Below are positions 1 to 12,530 of a stretch of DNA of 64,000 bases, piece after piece. Source of the DNA: Oasisia sp. SBJ-2009 (Eukaryota; Annelida; Polychaeta; Sabellida; Siboglinidae). The notes beneath the pieces are model-generated. The model worked only from the letters and a program-made list of their open reading frames with translations, was not told the DNA's origin and ran no database searches. Numbering within the stretch: position 1 is the stretch's first letter; every line of letters starts with the position of its first letter. The translations under genes and the position numbers were made by a program. Location: positions 40,548,200 through 40,612,199 of the forward strand of contig OZ024865.1 in the NCBI GenBank assembly GCA_964017155.1, in the 5' to 3' direction.

Positions 1-649
1 GAAACTGCTGCTGTTATCGTATTCAAGGAAGTTTTCAAAATATATTTTGCTAAGGTCTCCATAAGACCAAAAATGTTTATGAACACAAATTAACAGATTA
101 AATAGTTTTACTTTTTTGGCTCACTGGGCAATGGTCAGAAGCTACATTGTAAATTTCTTTTGGACACTATTTATGTGACACACCGGTAAAATATGGAAAA
201 AAATTCATAATTTCCAATAACCTAAACAATGCTTTTTAGAGTTTGTCAAGCAGAATAGTAACCAAATTTTGTGAGTATATTTTGATGTTTGGGAATTTCA
301 ATATATTTAATTATTATATTAATAATTACATAACTATTTCTGCATTTTGATTTGGGAATTTTAATATTATATTAATTATATAACCGTTTATGCACATCCT
401 GAAGTAAGCAAAAACAAAATTAACCACATTAAAACCATGAGAAAGAGTTTTAGAAATGATTCATATCCCGCAAGGCTTGCTAATCAGATTTTATTTTGAT
501 AATGATGACTCAACCCGTTTTTCTTTGTATCTGACTTTCGTTGATTACCTCAGGTCTCAAAACTCTGAGAAAAAAGCAGATAACGAAATACACAAAACAC
601 ACAAAACACAATCCAACCACCTGCTCTTTAAATAACAAATTTGCACATC
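1..649. other. AT-rich stretch, no gene seen
   Basis: No coding pattern, tandem array or recognisable repeat seen. It probably belongs to the first intron of the minus-strand CUX1-like gene whose first exon is at 14550-14612, or to intergenic DNA. Confidence 0.5.
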
Positions 650-1110
650 ACTCAATCGGCTCTCACAGTTCTCATTAACGTTTTGAGTCGAGCGGAGAAG
701 TTCCAGGGTCGAAGATCCTGCAGTGCACCGGATGCCCGACACACACAAAAGACGGAAGACGCAGCGACTTCACCGGAGGAGGCCTGGTAAGACAGATGTG
801 TCGCTGCGTCGGTGACGCCCTGAAAGCGACACGAGGTGCGAGAATTTTTTTGCGTGCTCTCGCGCGATCCGACCATCAATCGCCATCGGGAACAATAAGG
901 AGGTATCGGTGGACGTCGCCGCCTAAATCGGGCGTCGTCGAATTAAATGCGACTCTTTTTGTGGACAATCGTAAGAGATTGATACCGCGGACTGGGGCAT
1001 TGTGCAACTGGCAGGAGTGTTTGATTTAGTGGTCACACCTCGTGCACACGACGATGGTGTGCGTGCCATCGGGGCGCGAGGCAGCGTTTTTTCTGCCAGG
1101 GCAACAAAGG
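650..1110. promoter_or_regulatory. CpG-rich patch, candidate regulatory region
   Basis: A GC- and CpG-rich block set in AT-rich DNA. Short open frames occur on both strands but none looks like a known protein and no convincing exon borders were found. In the presumed first intron of a Cut-family gene, an enhancer or alternative promoter is a reasonable inference, not a demonstration. Confidence 0.3.
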
Positions 1111-1509
1111 TTCATAAAACTTACGATCAAACTATTGCCGAGTGCAGCGCGGTCCTGTTTGAAACTTACAAAATGACTCATTGTGAAATGTCAAATGTGT
1201 GTGTGTGCGTGTGTGATGTCAGGTAATGGAACTAGACGACTCGTTCTCGATATATATGTGACTATGTGACAGGATAATGTCACAAAATGACTCATTGTCA
1301 ATAATAGTCGTGAGTGGTGTAAGGTAATGAAACCAAATGACTCATTGTTCATTACAATGCGGTTGGTTTATGGCAATGAAACCAAATAACTCAATTTCAA
1401 GTTACTGATAGGATAAAGGAAGTAGACTGATTGTCACTCCACTTGTGTAAATAAATCAAACAATCCATTTTCAATCTACTTTGCAGTACGTGTCCATTAT
1501 GCATAGCTT

Positions 1510-1600
1510 TAGGTAGGTACCTGTCCACCCGTCATTTGGACAGGTAAAACCTAGTAGAAAAACTAGAAATATCACTGGATGGGCAAAATAGGAGAAAAAA
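1510..1600. repeat. Fragment of dispersed 'GTCCACCC' repeat
   Basis: Contains inverted copies of CCTGTCCACCC and GGACAGGTAAAACC separated by a few bases. The same words occur at 15880-15960 and at the 3' ends of the longer copies at 38104-38402 and 60622-60918, so this is probably a terminal fragment of that family. Confidence 0.5.
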
Positions 1601-1615
1601 GTATCTTATGTGATA

Positions 1616-1702
1616 GACGGACGGACGGACGGACGGACGGACGGACGGACGGACGGACGGACGGACGGACGGACGGACGGACGGACGGACGGACGGACGG
1701 AC
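1616..1702. repeat. (ACGG)n microsatellite
   Basis: About 21 uninterrupted ACGG units. The open frames through it on both strands only read repeat codons. Confidence 0.97.
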
Positions 1703-3095
1703 AGTTATGCTTTGAAAATGTGTGACATACGTGTGTTTGTCATAATACACATCTTAATTGGCCTGTTGTCTGTCACTCAACATGCAGGTGTCTACCAACA
1801 ATGTGTGACTGTTAGGGTATTTGAACTGGCATTTGGTTAAGTCCTGTGATTTCTGCCAGTCCTTTAAGCACAGACTTATGTCTGTGCTGGTAAGCTGATC
1901 CAGTGAGACAATTATTGTGACTCAGATTTTATTTACAGCCATCAGCTTACACCCGGTAGTGAGTAACATAGACAACACTTCCTAAGTCACACGCCACCCT
2001 GAAACCAGGTCCGACCCTGTCGTATATAATCACCCAGCAAGTGTACCCATCTAAAAATAAAAACGTTGTCACCCATTACCGCCACCCATTACCATACATG
2101 ACAATCACCTCTGTGTTGTTGGGTATTAATTGATCTTATGATTTTGTTAAAAGTTTGTGCGACAAAAAATACCCTGCCCCAGTATTACACAATTTCTCAC
2201 ATTAATTATGAATTATGAATAACTATTTGTAGTGCTATAGTCGCATGGGAAATGAGTTGAATTCAGTGGGCAGGGGTTTAACCTGTCTTCAAGACTGCCA
2301 AATGACCAGACATGCCTGGAAATTGCCGCTAATAAGACAGGTGGAATTTAGCTGGCGACTAGATTAATTAATAGTATTAGTTAATCTAGTTAATCTAATA
2401 GTATTAGTTAATCTATTGGCCAGCTAAATTTGCTACATTCCACCAGTCTAATCAAATATCCTGGAACTACCCGTAATAGTTCCAAATCCTGGTGTCCATG
2501 TAACGGCAATCGTTGGCACAACTGGCATAATGAGTCAAACAGGTTGGATACGGAATAATTAAATAAATGGTTTTACATAAATGGCTCATTTGACACATAA
2601 AAACTACTGGCCAATAATGGTTCTGACGGATGTGACTGGTGTCCCAAGCAAGCTGTTTGTGTGTCTAAAGAACAGTTTTTAAATTAAAGACAAGTGATTT
2701 CCTGTCAGCTGACTGACTTGAGTGAGTCATGTTCTAACAACTTTATGTTTTTTTTTCGTAAATTTACACCCAAAAAACCCACAAGTTTTGCACTAGTTTC
2801 CCCAGATAGTTATAATGACATTCCGGCAAGTAGGACACTGCTATAAAACTGTTATGTTATCTCAAGGTCTGAAAGTAATAAAGACCAAAAATAGCCACAA
2901 ACAACAGTTAAGTTGTTTTGTAGCAAAACATTGTGACACCCTCATATAATCAATGATTTACGTTTTTTCACTCAGAGCTCTAAGTATTGAAAATGTCATG
3001 GGCATAAAGTTTGGGAAAAAGTGTTCTCTTTCCTAGTAAATTAGATGAAATTTGGTGTAGTTGAGCTATCACATCATCTGCCATTGGCTCCCAGG
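1703..3095. other. Presumed intronic DNA, no gene seen
   Basis: AT-rich. Holds a small local duplication of TAATCTA/AGTATTAG words near 2360-2420; otherwise nothing recognisable. Confidence 0.4.
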
Positions 3096-3834
3096 CAGGG
3101 TTGGGTTCAAATACGTATATGTATACAGAAATTTTGTGTATTTGTAAAATTTTGTATTTGAATTGAAAACCACAAAAGGGCACGTATTTGTATTTGATAT
3201 TTGGTCTGTGTTTGAAAAGTATTTGCAAATACAATCAAATACTCATATAAATTACCAACAAAATGTAAAGCATTGCCTGACATAAACAGGCTCAGGAGTC
3301 AAGACAGAATGTTTTTTACACCTGGTCAACAGTGGGCAGGCAGCACTGAGGAAATTGGCCTACAGTGAAGCTGGCCAAACATTTCATTAGCATCAATGAA
3401 TGAATGGTAAAAGTGAAGTTAGGTATTCACAGGGAATATGCTTCAAAGAATCCATGCTCTGTAAACATCCTGGGCTAAGACAAAGGAACCCAGGTTTCCT
3501 CCAGTGCAGGGGAAGAGCCACCCACTAGTTGTTACAGTAGTACAGATAAGGGACAGTCTAGTAAACCTGCCTGCCAATTAGTCTACACCAGTCAATCAAG
3601 CCAAAGACAAAATTCCATCCACTGCGATACACTTGAACTATAATGGAAACACAGGCCATGTATTTGAATCAAATTCAAAACTGGCAACATACGTGAATCA
3701 TATTTGAATAAAAAATGGCTGTGTATTTGTATTCGAAATTTGAATATGTATTTAAATCTGAAAAAGCAATGTATTTGAATTTGATTTGGCCGAGTTGTAT
3801 TTGATTCCAAAATGTGTATTTGGACCCAACTCTG
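3096..3834. mobile_element. hAT-like non-autonomous DNA transposon, copy 1
   Basis: Ends are imperfect inverted repeats: left CAGGGTTGGGTTCAAATAC, and the reverse complement of the right end CAGAGTTGGGTCCAAATAC (17 of 19 match). The interior is full of GTATTTGAAT-type words and carries no coding sequence. A related copy in the opposite orientation lies at 38777-39537 and a broken one at 20065-20640. I assign it to hAT only from the CAGGG-type termini; no clean 8-bp target duplication is visible at either edge. Confidence 0.6.
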
Positions 3835-4920
3835 TTTGGCTGTTCCTGACCAACACAGTGGTCATGTGACCACATTTCTAACAAATAATGTTATTGGTTG
3901 ATATGGTAATTGTGGTTAATTTCTTTTTTGATGACTTCCTTAATAGTTCCATGACTTCCGTCCATCCATCGACAATTTATACCAATTCCGAGATTGGCTA
4001 AGTGCCCTTTTGTATTAGAAGCTTTGAATTTCAAGGATTTTTCACGACAGAAATTGTTCACATTAGTTTTTGTACTACAGCTGTACAGAGTGTCCAACTG
4101 TCATTGATGTGTGCATAGGCTCCAGAAATCAATTACAACTCTGGCACATAACAGATCAATGATATTGCTATACAAAAGGTCAGCTGGTTCGAGAATACAT
4201 CCATTGTTGCCAGTAGCATTGCATGAAACTACAGCAATCAATCATTATGTTACAATTACCAAGCCTCATTAAAAATAAATAATGGCATTAAAAACAATAA
4301 AAAAAAGTACAGCATTCAAAAAGAATCAATAATAATTACACTGTAATTAATTGCAAATTTCATAATTACAACTGAATATGACTGTGACAGTGGGTTTTAT
4401 CATACATTTTTGCAGATTGTTTTGAATGCAAATCCAAATCTAAGCAGTCAATAATTATAAATTATAAGTCATACTTTTGTTTTCTAATATATATAAATTC
4501 TACATGAAATGTTCTTATTTACTATATTATAGGGTTTCATCAATGCTACTAGTTTTGCATCCAGCTTGCAAGTATTTCAACCTGGAATAAACTGAATGTG
4601 TATGTACTTTATGAACAATAAAGTGTTATTGTATTGTATTGTGTTGTATAACTGGTCAATTTAGTACAAAATATGGTTGGTAATGTGAATATACATTTTA
4701 CACTATTTATAGATGTTGATTAATAAAAATAATTTGGATTATACTTCGTTAATTTAACGTCAACAATAACAACATGCAGATTTTATTAGTGATATGAATT
4801 TTTTTTATTTATATATCATTACACAGTATAAGAAACCTTAAAAAAAATTATTCAGATTCGAAAAACCTTTCTAGTAACATTATAAAAAGTTTGTATTTAA
4901 TTGGTCACGGTTGGTGACGC
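3835..4920. other. AT-rich DNA with a possible retroposon tail
   Basis: No gene seen. Near 4610-4650, ACAATAAAGTG is followed by TTATTGTATTGTATTG, which looks like the 3' tail of a retroposon on the plus strand. Confidence 0.4.
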
Positions 4921-5295
4921 AGTGTGACAGAGTTAAGACGACACCGAGTGCCAGGTAAACGTTGTGTTTGCATTAGTGTCCCCGAGTACACGTTATCGCA
5001 GCGACGTTTGATGACACAATATTTTATTATCGTTTTATGCATGCGAGCTCAGAATGCCGAAACAAATCATTCACGTCGGGCAGGTGACACACAGGCATCG
5101 GATGTCTCGACGCTAACGACGCCGACGTGGCGTTCGACAGGGCATTGTCACGAGCAAAACGACATCGGCACTGAATGTAATCAAACTGACTGACGCAGGA
5201 AGTCGCAGTTTGACTCAGCACACAAAGACACAGTCGACTTAATTCATTAATTGTGTCACTGGCGCTTGTTGTATGACTCAACAGGGTTGGATGTG
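4910..5295. promoter_or_regulatory. CpG-rich patch
   Basis: CpG density is well above its surroundings. Overlapping short frames on both strands have no recognisable protein. Possible enhancer within the CUX1-like first intron; weak call. Confidence 0.25.
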
Positions 5296-5763
5296 GGTGG
5301 GTATGGGGGCTAACGTGATCATATCACCATGGCAACAAAGGGGTAATTGAAACGGGGATAACACACCTGACTGTCAATATTTTTCCACAATTCAATTATT
5401 CATGGTAATTATTTTATCATTATATTTAGAACACAGAAAGAAAGGTTCATTTCCCTGGGATTCAGCAACTAGGAATAGCTTCTTTTCCAACAAGTCCTAA
5501 GTACTTTCCTACCATGATGGTCTGCCCACGTACCTGTGCCTGAGTTAACTTAACCCTTTACGCATTCCCCACGTTTAATGCGCCTTGTTCATTTAATTTC
5601 TGTCAAACTGTTCGGTAACGAAAATGTTTTTTACAAGGTAATTAGGTGGGCTTTGTGCAGTATTCAGTCGTGGCATTAGATGACTAAGGAATCACACAAG
5701 TGGTTCACTGTTGTGTGTTCAACTCAGCATTCAATGCAGTCATTCATGGCTTAAAACTTCTTA

Positions 5764-6032
5764 CAGGGTGTTCAATGCACTAGTCCTCAGTAACATGTTA
5801 CAGGGAGTGTTCAATGCACTAGTCCTCAGTAACATGTTACAGGGAGTGTGCAATGCACTAGTCCTCAGTAACATGTTACAGGGAGTGTTCAATGACTAGA
5901 CCTCAGTAACGTCTTACAGGGAGTGTCCTACGCACTAGTTCTCAGTAACTTCCTATGGGAAGTGTTCAATGCACTAGTTTTCAGTAACGTCTTACAGGGA
6001 GTGTGCAATGCACTAGTTCTCAGTAACGTTTG
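5764..6032. repeat. 39-bp minisatellite, about 6-7 units
   Basis: Unit core GTGTTCAATGCACTAGTCCT followed by CAGTAACATGTTACAGGGA. The first three units are nearly identical; later ones diverge and lose bases. Confidence 0.95.
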
Positions 6033-6739
6033 ACGACAAAGTTAAACACATGAATGAATAGGAGTGAAGGAGGAAGAAAATGAAAGTAATAAAGGTGTTT
6101 CTTCAGCAACAGATGAAAGATGCAAAGTGTTGATAATACAACAGTACTGAGATCTCCATACATGTCACCTGACACATGAGATTTCCTGTAAACAATATAC
6201 ATTATGAAACAATACAGATTTTATGGATTTTTTTAGGAATTGAGTTGAAGGAATCTTTACCAGAAACAAGTTTAAATTGTTTATCAAACTTTACAGCCTA
6301 TGCAGTACAACCACGGCTTAATCTCTTTACCCCATTTTTATATGGATTTACATTGAGAGGAAAACTATTTCTTGGTGTTCATCTGATCAATTACAGCTGC
6401 ATAAAATCTCAAATAAAACCATCAGTCAGAAAGTCGATAATATATAGATGGTTTCAAACAAAACTTCAGGGATTTGACGTAGGTTGACCGATAGAACTAA
6501 ACGATAATGATGTCACCACTTTGTGATTCCCGCACCCAGGAAGCGCATACACCATAAAGTTGAGCTGTCTGGTGTCTCTGTCTATAATCTGTGATGATAG
6601 TCATGATACATCATCTTGCTGTGACTAATCGCAACACAATCTGCTATTTGAGCGATCTAGGTCGGAAACAAGTCATAACTATTGCGTCAGACACCAATAT
6701 GGCAGAGCTGACTGGAATGATAACCAACACTTGGGAGTA

Positions 6740-7080
6740 CACCAAACATCTCCCTTAAGCAGTTGCATTGGCTTCCAGATGTATATCGAATTAAATTTAA
6801 ATTGGCCAATGTATTCTTTCTACTCAATAACCGACATTTTTTAGTTAATCTGCCACATTTTCCTGATATATATTGCACCCTCATATATGATCCATTTCCA
6901 ACCAATTCTTTTTATCCTAAAAATTAAGCTAAATTTTGGCAAATGATATGTGCTTTCTCTGTAGATGTGCCAACAATCTGGAATCAACTCCCTATTACAA
7001 TTTAATCTTCTGACACTATAGCCATAAATGTTTGGCGGTTCCATGTTGCAATGATGTCTCTTGCCTGTGCCCATTTCAGA
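6740..7080 (+). pseudogene. Decayed LINE reverse-transcriptase C-terminus (CR1/L2-like)
   Basis: In one frame the translation begins LKQLHWLPDVYRIKFKLAN and later reads VPTIWNQLPI. These are the two hallmark C-terminal words (LHWLP..RI.FK and .P..WN.LP) of CR1/L2/Jockey-type reverse transcriptases. Several stops interrupt it. A second relic sharing the NQLPI end lies at 16780-16945. Confidence 0.7.
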
Positions 7081-7359
7081 TTACCACAAATGATTGTGTT
7101 TGTTGCGCCTCTGAGCTTGAATCTTCAAGTACCCAGGTGCCATAGAAGTGTTACAATTATTACTACTCCTATCACAATGGGAACACAGACAAAGTGACCC
7201 ACCAATTACCTTGCATTGGTCTGCTTATTTTCTTTACTGTTTTACTGCATAATTCACTTGTTACCACCTTCCCTTCACCACCACCCCCCCCCCCCACCCG
7301 TCACCCTTCACAAATTTCACACAAACTGCAAGGTAAAGAGCAGTAAATCAGTAGGTAGC

Positions 7360-7920
7360 CGAGGCCGGACATACGCGTCGACAGAAACCAATTTGTCATC
7401 GGTTTTTTCCCCTACCCCAGTCCCCGTCTACCGCTGATGATACGTGATCATTACCATCAACACATCGTGTTCACGCTCCCACTTATGTATAGCAGCGAGC
7501 GATTTTTTCTCGATTAATAGCACGGCGATACATCATCGCGTCGGCCAAGTATAGAGCCGCGGTGATGCCGACCAGAGGCGTATCGTAGAAAAACTCGACA
7601 ATTATGTTACGCAGGCAGACAACACACACAACGGAGGTGGAAGCCATCATCATTAATGTCGATTTACAAAGCCGTCATTTGACGCATCAACGACAGGTGC
7701 GTCGAACGGGTGCATTTGGACAATGCGCGACATATGACAGATTCGAGGGGTCAGTGCTGGGGTGAGGAGACGGGGGCACACCCTTCTCATTAAGAACACG
7801 CATCGGCAAACGCCCTGACTCCACGACGTGACGAACATGACAAAAATAGTCCGGCAATCAAATCGGTGCGAAAAACAATGAAAAAAGTTACATATATATG
7901 ATCGAGTGGATTCCATAATC
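7360..7920. promoter_or_regulatory. CpG-rich unique patch, candidate enhancer
   Basis: Unique-looking, CpG-rich and non-repetitive, with ATTAAT-type words. No open frame resembles a protein. Candidate cis-regulatory region of the CUX1-like gene by position only. Confidence 0.3.
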
Positions 7921-8860
7921 ATAGTGTGTGAATTCAGACTTTAGTCTAATCAACGACGTGAAATGCACCAAGACGGCACTTGACGGACGACTCCTGACCA
8001 TCAAGCATAAATCCTGGACACCAGGTGGCCGGAGAAGATGACCAACATGAACTGGGCCATTGACCGTGACGCACAGCTGGTCAATAGAAGACAGATAGAC
8101 AATAACAGGAAGCTGGCTGGACTAAACTAAGCACAAGGACTGTTTGACAGTCTCTTGAGACAGGAGCCACAAAGTCTACGACGACGTTATAAAGCAGACC
8201 CCCTTAAACGGAAAACTTCTACGAATGCAGTCCTCTGGGTCGAATATAGATGCCAGTGTTTCATCGCTGTAAGAAGCGCGCCATCACTCACCCAGCGGTG
8301 GAGATTGTGCATAAAGGCAGCTTAAATGAACACCCAATGCTTATGCAATCCATCAAACATCAAAACAGCAACACTCTGTTCAAGTGCAAGTTTGTCACTG
8401 GTGGCGTTTGCTCCATGTCGCATCACGAAGGCTGGGGAAAAGTTCACCTGTCACCAGAACGATGACACAAGATGATAGGAGATTTACTGGCCTCACAGAA
8501 CGGTACAGAGGATGGCAGAAAACAAGGAGCTAAATGTAAACTCTATGAAATTGCACAGAGCCCTGTACAACGCACCCACTTCATTAGGGTGATCTATCTT
8601 CCCCTCAAAAAAGTTCATCAATCAAATGTACACCAAGTCATTCATCCTGAACAGAAATAGTGCTAGAGAAAATAAACTTGTGAAAATAATTGTCCAAACC
8701 ACAAATGAACATAAGTACTGTGAAATTTACTTCAGAGAAACAACGTAATAGTGTAGAAGGAACTAAAAAGTGACGTAAACCATTACAACACTGGACCTTG
8801 GCCTAATGTCCTTCAAACCCATTTCCAAAAGCGATTTGAAAAAGTAAGTTTATAACGTTG
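7921..8860 (+). pseudogene. Unidentified coding-like relic
   Basis: Two consecutive plus-strand frames (8250-8465 and 8472-8660) separated by a single stop region read like ordinary protein rather than random sequence, and the base composition fits coding DNA. I do not recognise the family. No splice sites of good quality flank it and there are stops on both sides, so a decayed transposon or processed relic is more likely than an active exon. Confidence 0.3.
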
Positions 8861-8949
8861 CATTTTTTAAACTGGTACCGATTTTTTGTTTTAGCATACA
8901 TGAACCAATGAACTGGATTCATTCAAGTACAGCACTGTATGATTGAATT

Positions 8950-9345
8950 TAAAAACTACTGATATTTTATTCTTGTCTGATTAAATATGGTTCTGCATAA
9001 TTTTTGTTCACGTACAAACAAACATACCTGCATTTAAAAGTTAAAACAAAGTAACAAACTACAACAGAATTCTCCGTAAGGATTCTGTAAGTAGGAACTG
9101 ATTTTGGCAAAGTGCTGTTGAATTTGTCTTTTCAACTGACTAGAATAAGAACTTGAATTTATATAAGCAATGAGTAATTTTTTTATTCACATCTGATTAA
9201 ATATGATTGTGACTGTCTTTTCAAATATAAATAAAACTCCACGTTTAAAAGTCAAAACAAACTGTATCCGAATTCTTCCTAAGGGTTATGTAATTGATTT
9301 TTGAAATAGTTTTTCCAACTGACTAGGATCAGAACTGAAGTTGTG
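8950..9345. repeat. Diverged tandem duplication of about 230 bp
   Basis: The block near 8960-9150 (CTGATTAAATATGGTT, then CATTTAAAAGTTAAAACAAA, then CAACTGACTAG) recurs in the same order at 9190-9335 with many substitutions. Confidence 0.7.
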
Positions 9346-9780
9346 AAAACGGAATTGACCCGATTTTGCTGGGTTTTTTTACTGGGGCCAGTGTATGTGT
9401 CACGCGCCTCGCCAGTGGTTGGCGATAAAACAACTGCGGCAGACGGCAAGTGGAAGAGACCATGTCATAAGTCGGGCTTCACTGGAGGAAAGTCATCAAT
9501 TTGATACAGCCGTACGCTCCCCGGCTAGCACCACTTGATAATGACAGCTGACTTTATGTACAGATGCTTACGTCCGGGCGTTTTTTGATTGCCCCAGTAA
9601 TCAATACAGCACAGCCGAAGGCGAAGTCACTTCGACAGCTGAGCTGGCAAGATAACGCCTAGCCACCACTGGCTGTTTAAAATGTAAATGTTATGCTGGT
9701 GCGAATACATCAAAGACAGATTCTGTCTCCCTTGCACATCTGTGTGCTGTGTTTTTGAGTGATGTGATTATGACTACCAC
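9346..9780. other. Unique, moderately CpG-rich DNA
   Basis: No coding frame or repeat recognised. Bounded by the old duplication on the left and a degenerate tandem array on the right. Confidence 0.3.
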
Positions 9781-9814
9781 CTATATACAGGGTAAACAAA
9801 TTATGGACCCTAGA

Positions 9815-10275
9815 ATATCGCCGACTCATATGGTTTGGTTCGTTGAGCACAAATCTGTAAAATATCATTGACATTCAAAGTTAGGTTCACTAAGTATGAA
9901 TCTGTAAAATCTCACTAATACTCAAGGTTTAGTCACTAAGCAGGAAAGTGTAATAAGGTTTATTCCACTTGGTACAAATCAATAATCTCTCACTGTCACT
10001 GCATACTGGGCAGGGTTTAGTTCACTAAGTGTGAATATCTAAAATCTCACCAACATTCAGGTTTAGTTCATTACAAGTGTACCAATATCTGAAGTCTCAC
10101 CGACTGTCTGACACTGCTGGTGGTGTGGCTAAATAAATACGAATCTCTCAAATCTCACTAGCACCAAAGTGGTAGACAACCAAGGTTTAATTAGTTCACT
10201 AAGTATGAATCTCTAAAATCTCACTGACATCAAGGCTTAGTTCACCAATGATGAATCACTAAAATATCAGATACA
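9815..10275. repeat. Degenerate minisatellite, units about 50 bp
   Basis: Repeats of GGTTTAGTTCACTAAGTATG followed by AATCTCTAAAATCTCACTGAC. Units vary in length and sequence, so the array is old. Confidence 0.85.
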
Positions 10276-11829
10276 CAGTATTTTTTTTCAAACTGACTGC
10301 ATCTATATACATTATAAACTTGGTCACACTAACCTGAACATCAACAAACAAGATTGTTGGTAAACTTAATGACTTTATAACATTTCATTCAAAATATGTA
10401 GTGAATTTGAGTATGAAATACCTCAGAATAACGGTTTCTAGTATGCAGAACATTTTCAGAAAACACTACTCATACAGCTTTACTGGATTAAGTAAATTTA
10501 CAAAGACTATCATTTTACAGTCATACAGTAATGAACAAATAATTAAGAACATGGTAATCTCATATGTAAGAACGGTTACACTACAAAACCACTGGACCTA
10601 ATTCAGTACTGATCAATTGTTTTCCTTATAACATTGTGCACACTAAACATTGACAAACCTAACAGTAGTTCAAATGTATCCCTTGTAATTTTATACAATA
10701 GCTTATAATATACAAGTATAACATAACACTTACATAGTGATACATAAAAATTATGACTATAAAACAAAAAGGAACATCAATATATTAATGCGGATGAATG
10801 TCTCGACAAAAACATTTCATGATGAATTGACTATATAGATTAAATTTCGACGTTTTCCATATACTGAACTAATGACCTTTTTTACAAAATGATTCAACCA
10901 AGGTATATCACATGTTACATATCTTTGCATGGTCATTCACCTAGCTGAAACTCGATAACATTTCCTTGCACTGACGCAACAGATCAGCCATTAAATATAC
11001 ATTCATCATGTGAGAAAATTCAGTGTTGACTTACAGGCCCATTATGAAGAAGTACACGAATCAATAAGAAATGGGCCAAAGCATAAATTTGCAACAGAAG
11101 GCTTTCATCTCAAAGCACATTCACAAGTGTTCACACGTCATGAAACACACCAACTAAACAAATAAAATGGCTACCCGGAGGTACTTGGAACTGCAGTCAA
11201 TTCTCACAACTTCAGATTAGTCATTATACCAAACATGCATCATAGCTGATTGTCTTTCATGTGCATTTATTTTACTCATTCTCTCAAAGTCCATTTCCAT
11301 GATATAATAGTGTATATTTAGTCTGACGTCAGTGACTTGTAAAATCTCACATTGCATGAAGTAAAACCAATCAAAAACATACAAACTCTCATTTAAGAAT
11401 ATCTGAGATGCAGTCTTTTCCGTTCAGAATTGTTTTTATAATAATTGTATAATTATAGCATGGTATGATTAAAACAAAATGGAACATTACAGTTGATAAC
11501 ACAATTTCATTTAGACAAATCTGGCTACCAAAAAAATCACAACAGTTTGGTAAATTATTATAATTTACGTACACAAAGAAAGGAAACATTAAAACAGAAG
11601 ACGCCTGTGTCTCATTTGTACCTGATGAAAACACGACAATAAAAATTACAACACTGAGACATCGCCTACAGGTCACATTTTAATTACATCACAGCATCCT
11701 CAATTATGCGCAACTGTGACAATTGCATTTCCTAATAAGGAGGACATAATTAAAGGTCAACTAGGGTCATGAGATAAAAGGTGTAGCATGATGTCATTCA
11801 TATTACAGTACATCCCGGATCTGCAGGTC
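10276..11829. other. AT-rich DNA, no gene seen
   Basis: Open frames here have no recognisable protein features. Presumed CUX1-like intron. Confidence 0.4.
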
Positions 11830-12530
11830 CCAAAGGCAGTCCTTGTCCTGATATAACAGGGCATCACCCCACTGGCACAAGTACTAGTCTGTAGTCTGTA
11901 CTACAATTTCTCCCACCGCACAACCAATCTGGAGCAACGACCATTCTTAGAAATGCCTCTTCTTGGAATCGACTCAGCGGAGAATGAAAAAAGTGTAAGT
12001 GTCGCCGGTGTGAACATGGTACAGACCCGACCGCGCCGATATTGATCCGAACTGTCAATGTACGCTACGGAGCCTGGATCAGGCGACCCTGGATCGCGCA
12101 TCGGCGGTGAGAACGACGAGAGCTCGAGCGGGATTAGTGACAGCTGCTGCGGTCGATGGAGGCGCCGATAGATCAATCGTGGCCGTGAGCACACTCCGTC
12201 GCTGTGTGCCCCGCGTGCCCGGCCGGCGCTGGTAATCACTCCGTTGATTACATCGATCGCAGCCGTGATCGTCGCATGACAACGACGGACATAAAGACAC
12301 GAGATGACACCGACGACGGTGACACACTCACACACACAACGTGCTACCTCTGCTGATCTGCCACCGGAGATACCACGGTGGCGGCCGCGGATAATCAATA
12401 CACGTGATGTCAGCGGCACCAGAAATCACATCGTGGCTTTGTGATGTTGTGTGTGTGCGCCTGGAGTGTCTATCGTCTGCCGCGCCACAGAGATATATGC
12501 ACACCTCCATCAACATGACGCGTGTCAATA
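11830..12530. promoter_or_regulatory. CpG island-like block
   Basis: The most GC- and CpG-rich stretch of the left arm. A 172-codon open frame on the minus strand (12419-11901) is probably a by-product of high GC: it is compositionally odd, overlaps other open frames and matches nothing I know. An ATCGAT word, the type bound by Cut/CUX proteins, occurs at about 12249. Either an unmethylated enhancer or alternative promoter, or an unidentified first exon. Confidence 0.35.

Noticed and set aside
3084..3842. TTGGCT on both sides as the hAT-like target duplication
   Set aside because: The left copy is separated from the terminal repeat by six bases, so it is not a proper duplication.
11901..12419. 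172-codon minus-strand open frame as a gene
   Set aside because: High GC lowers stop frequency, other frames overlap it, composition is odd and no family is recognisable.
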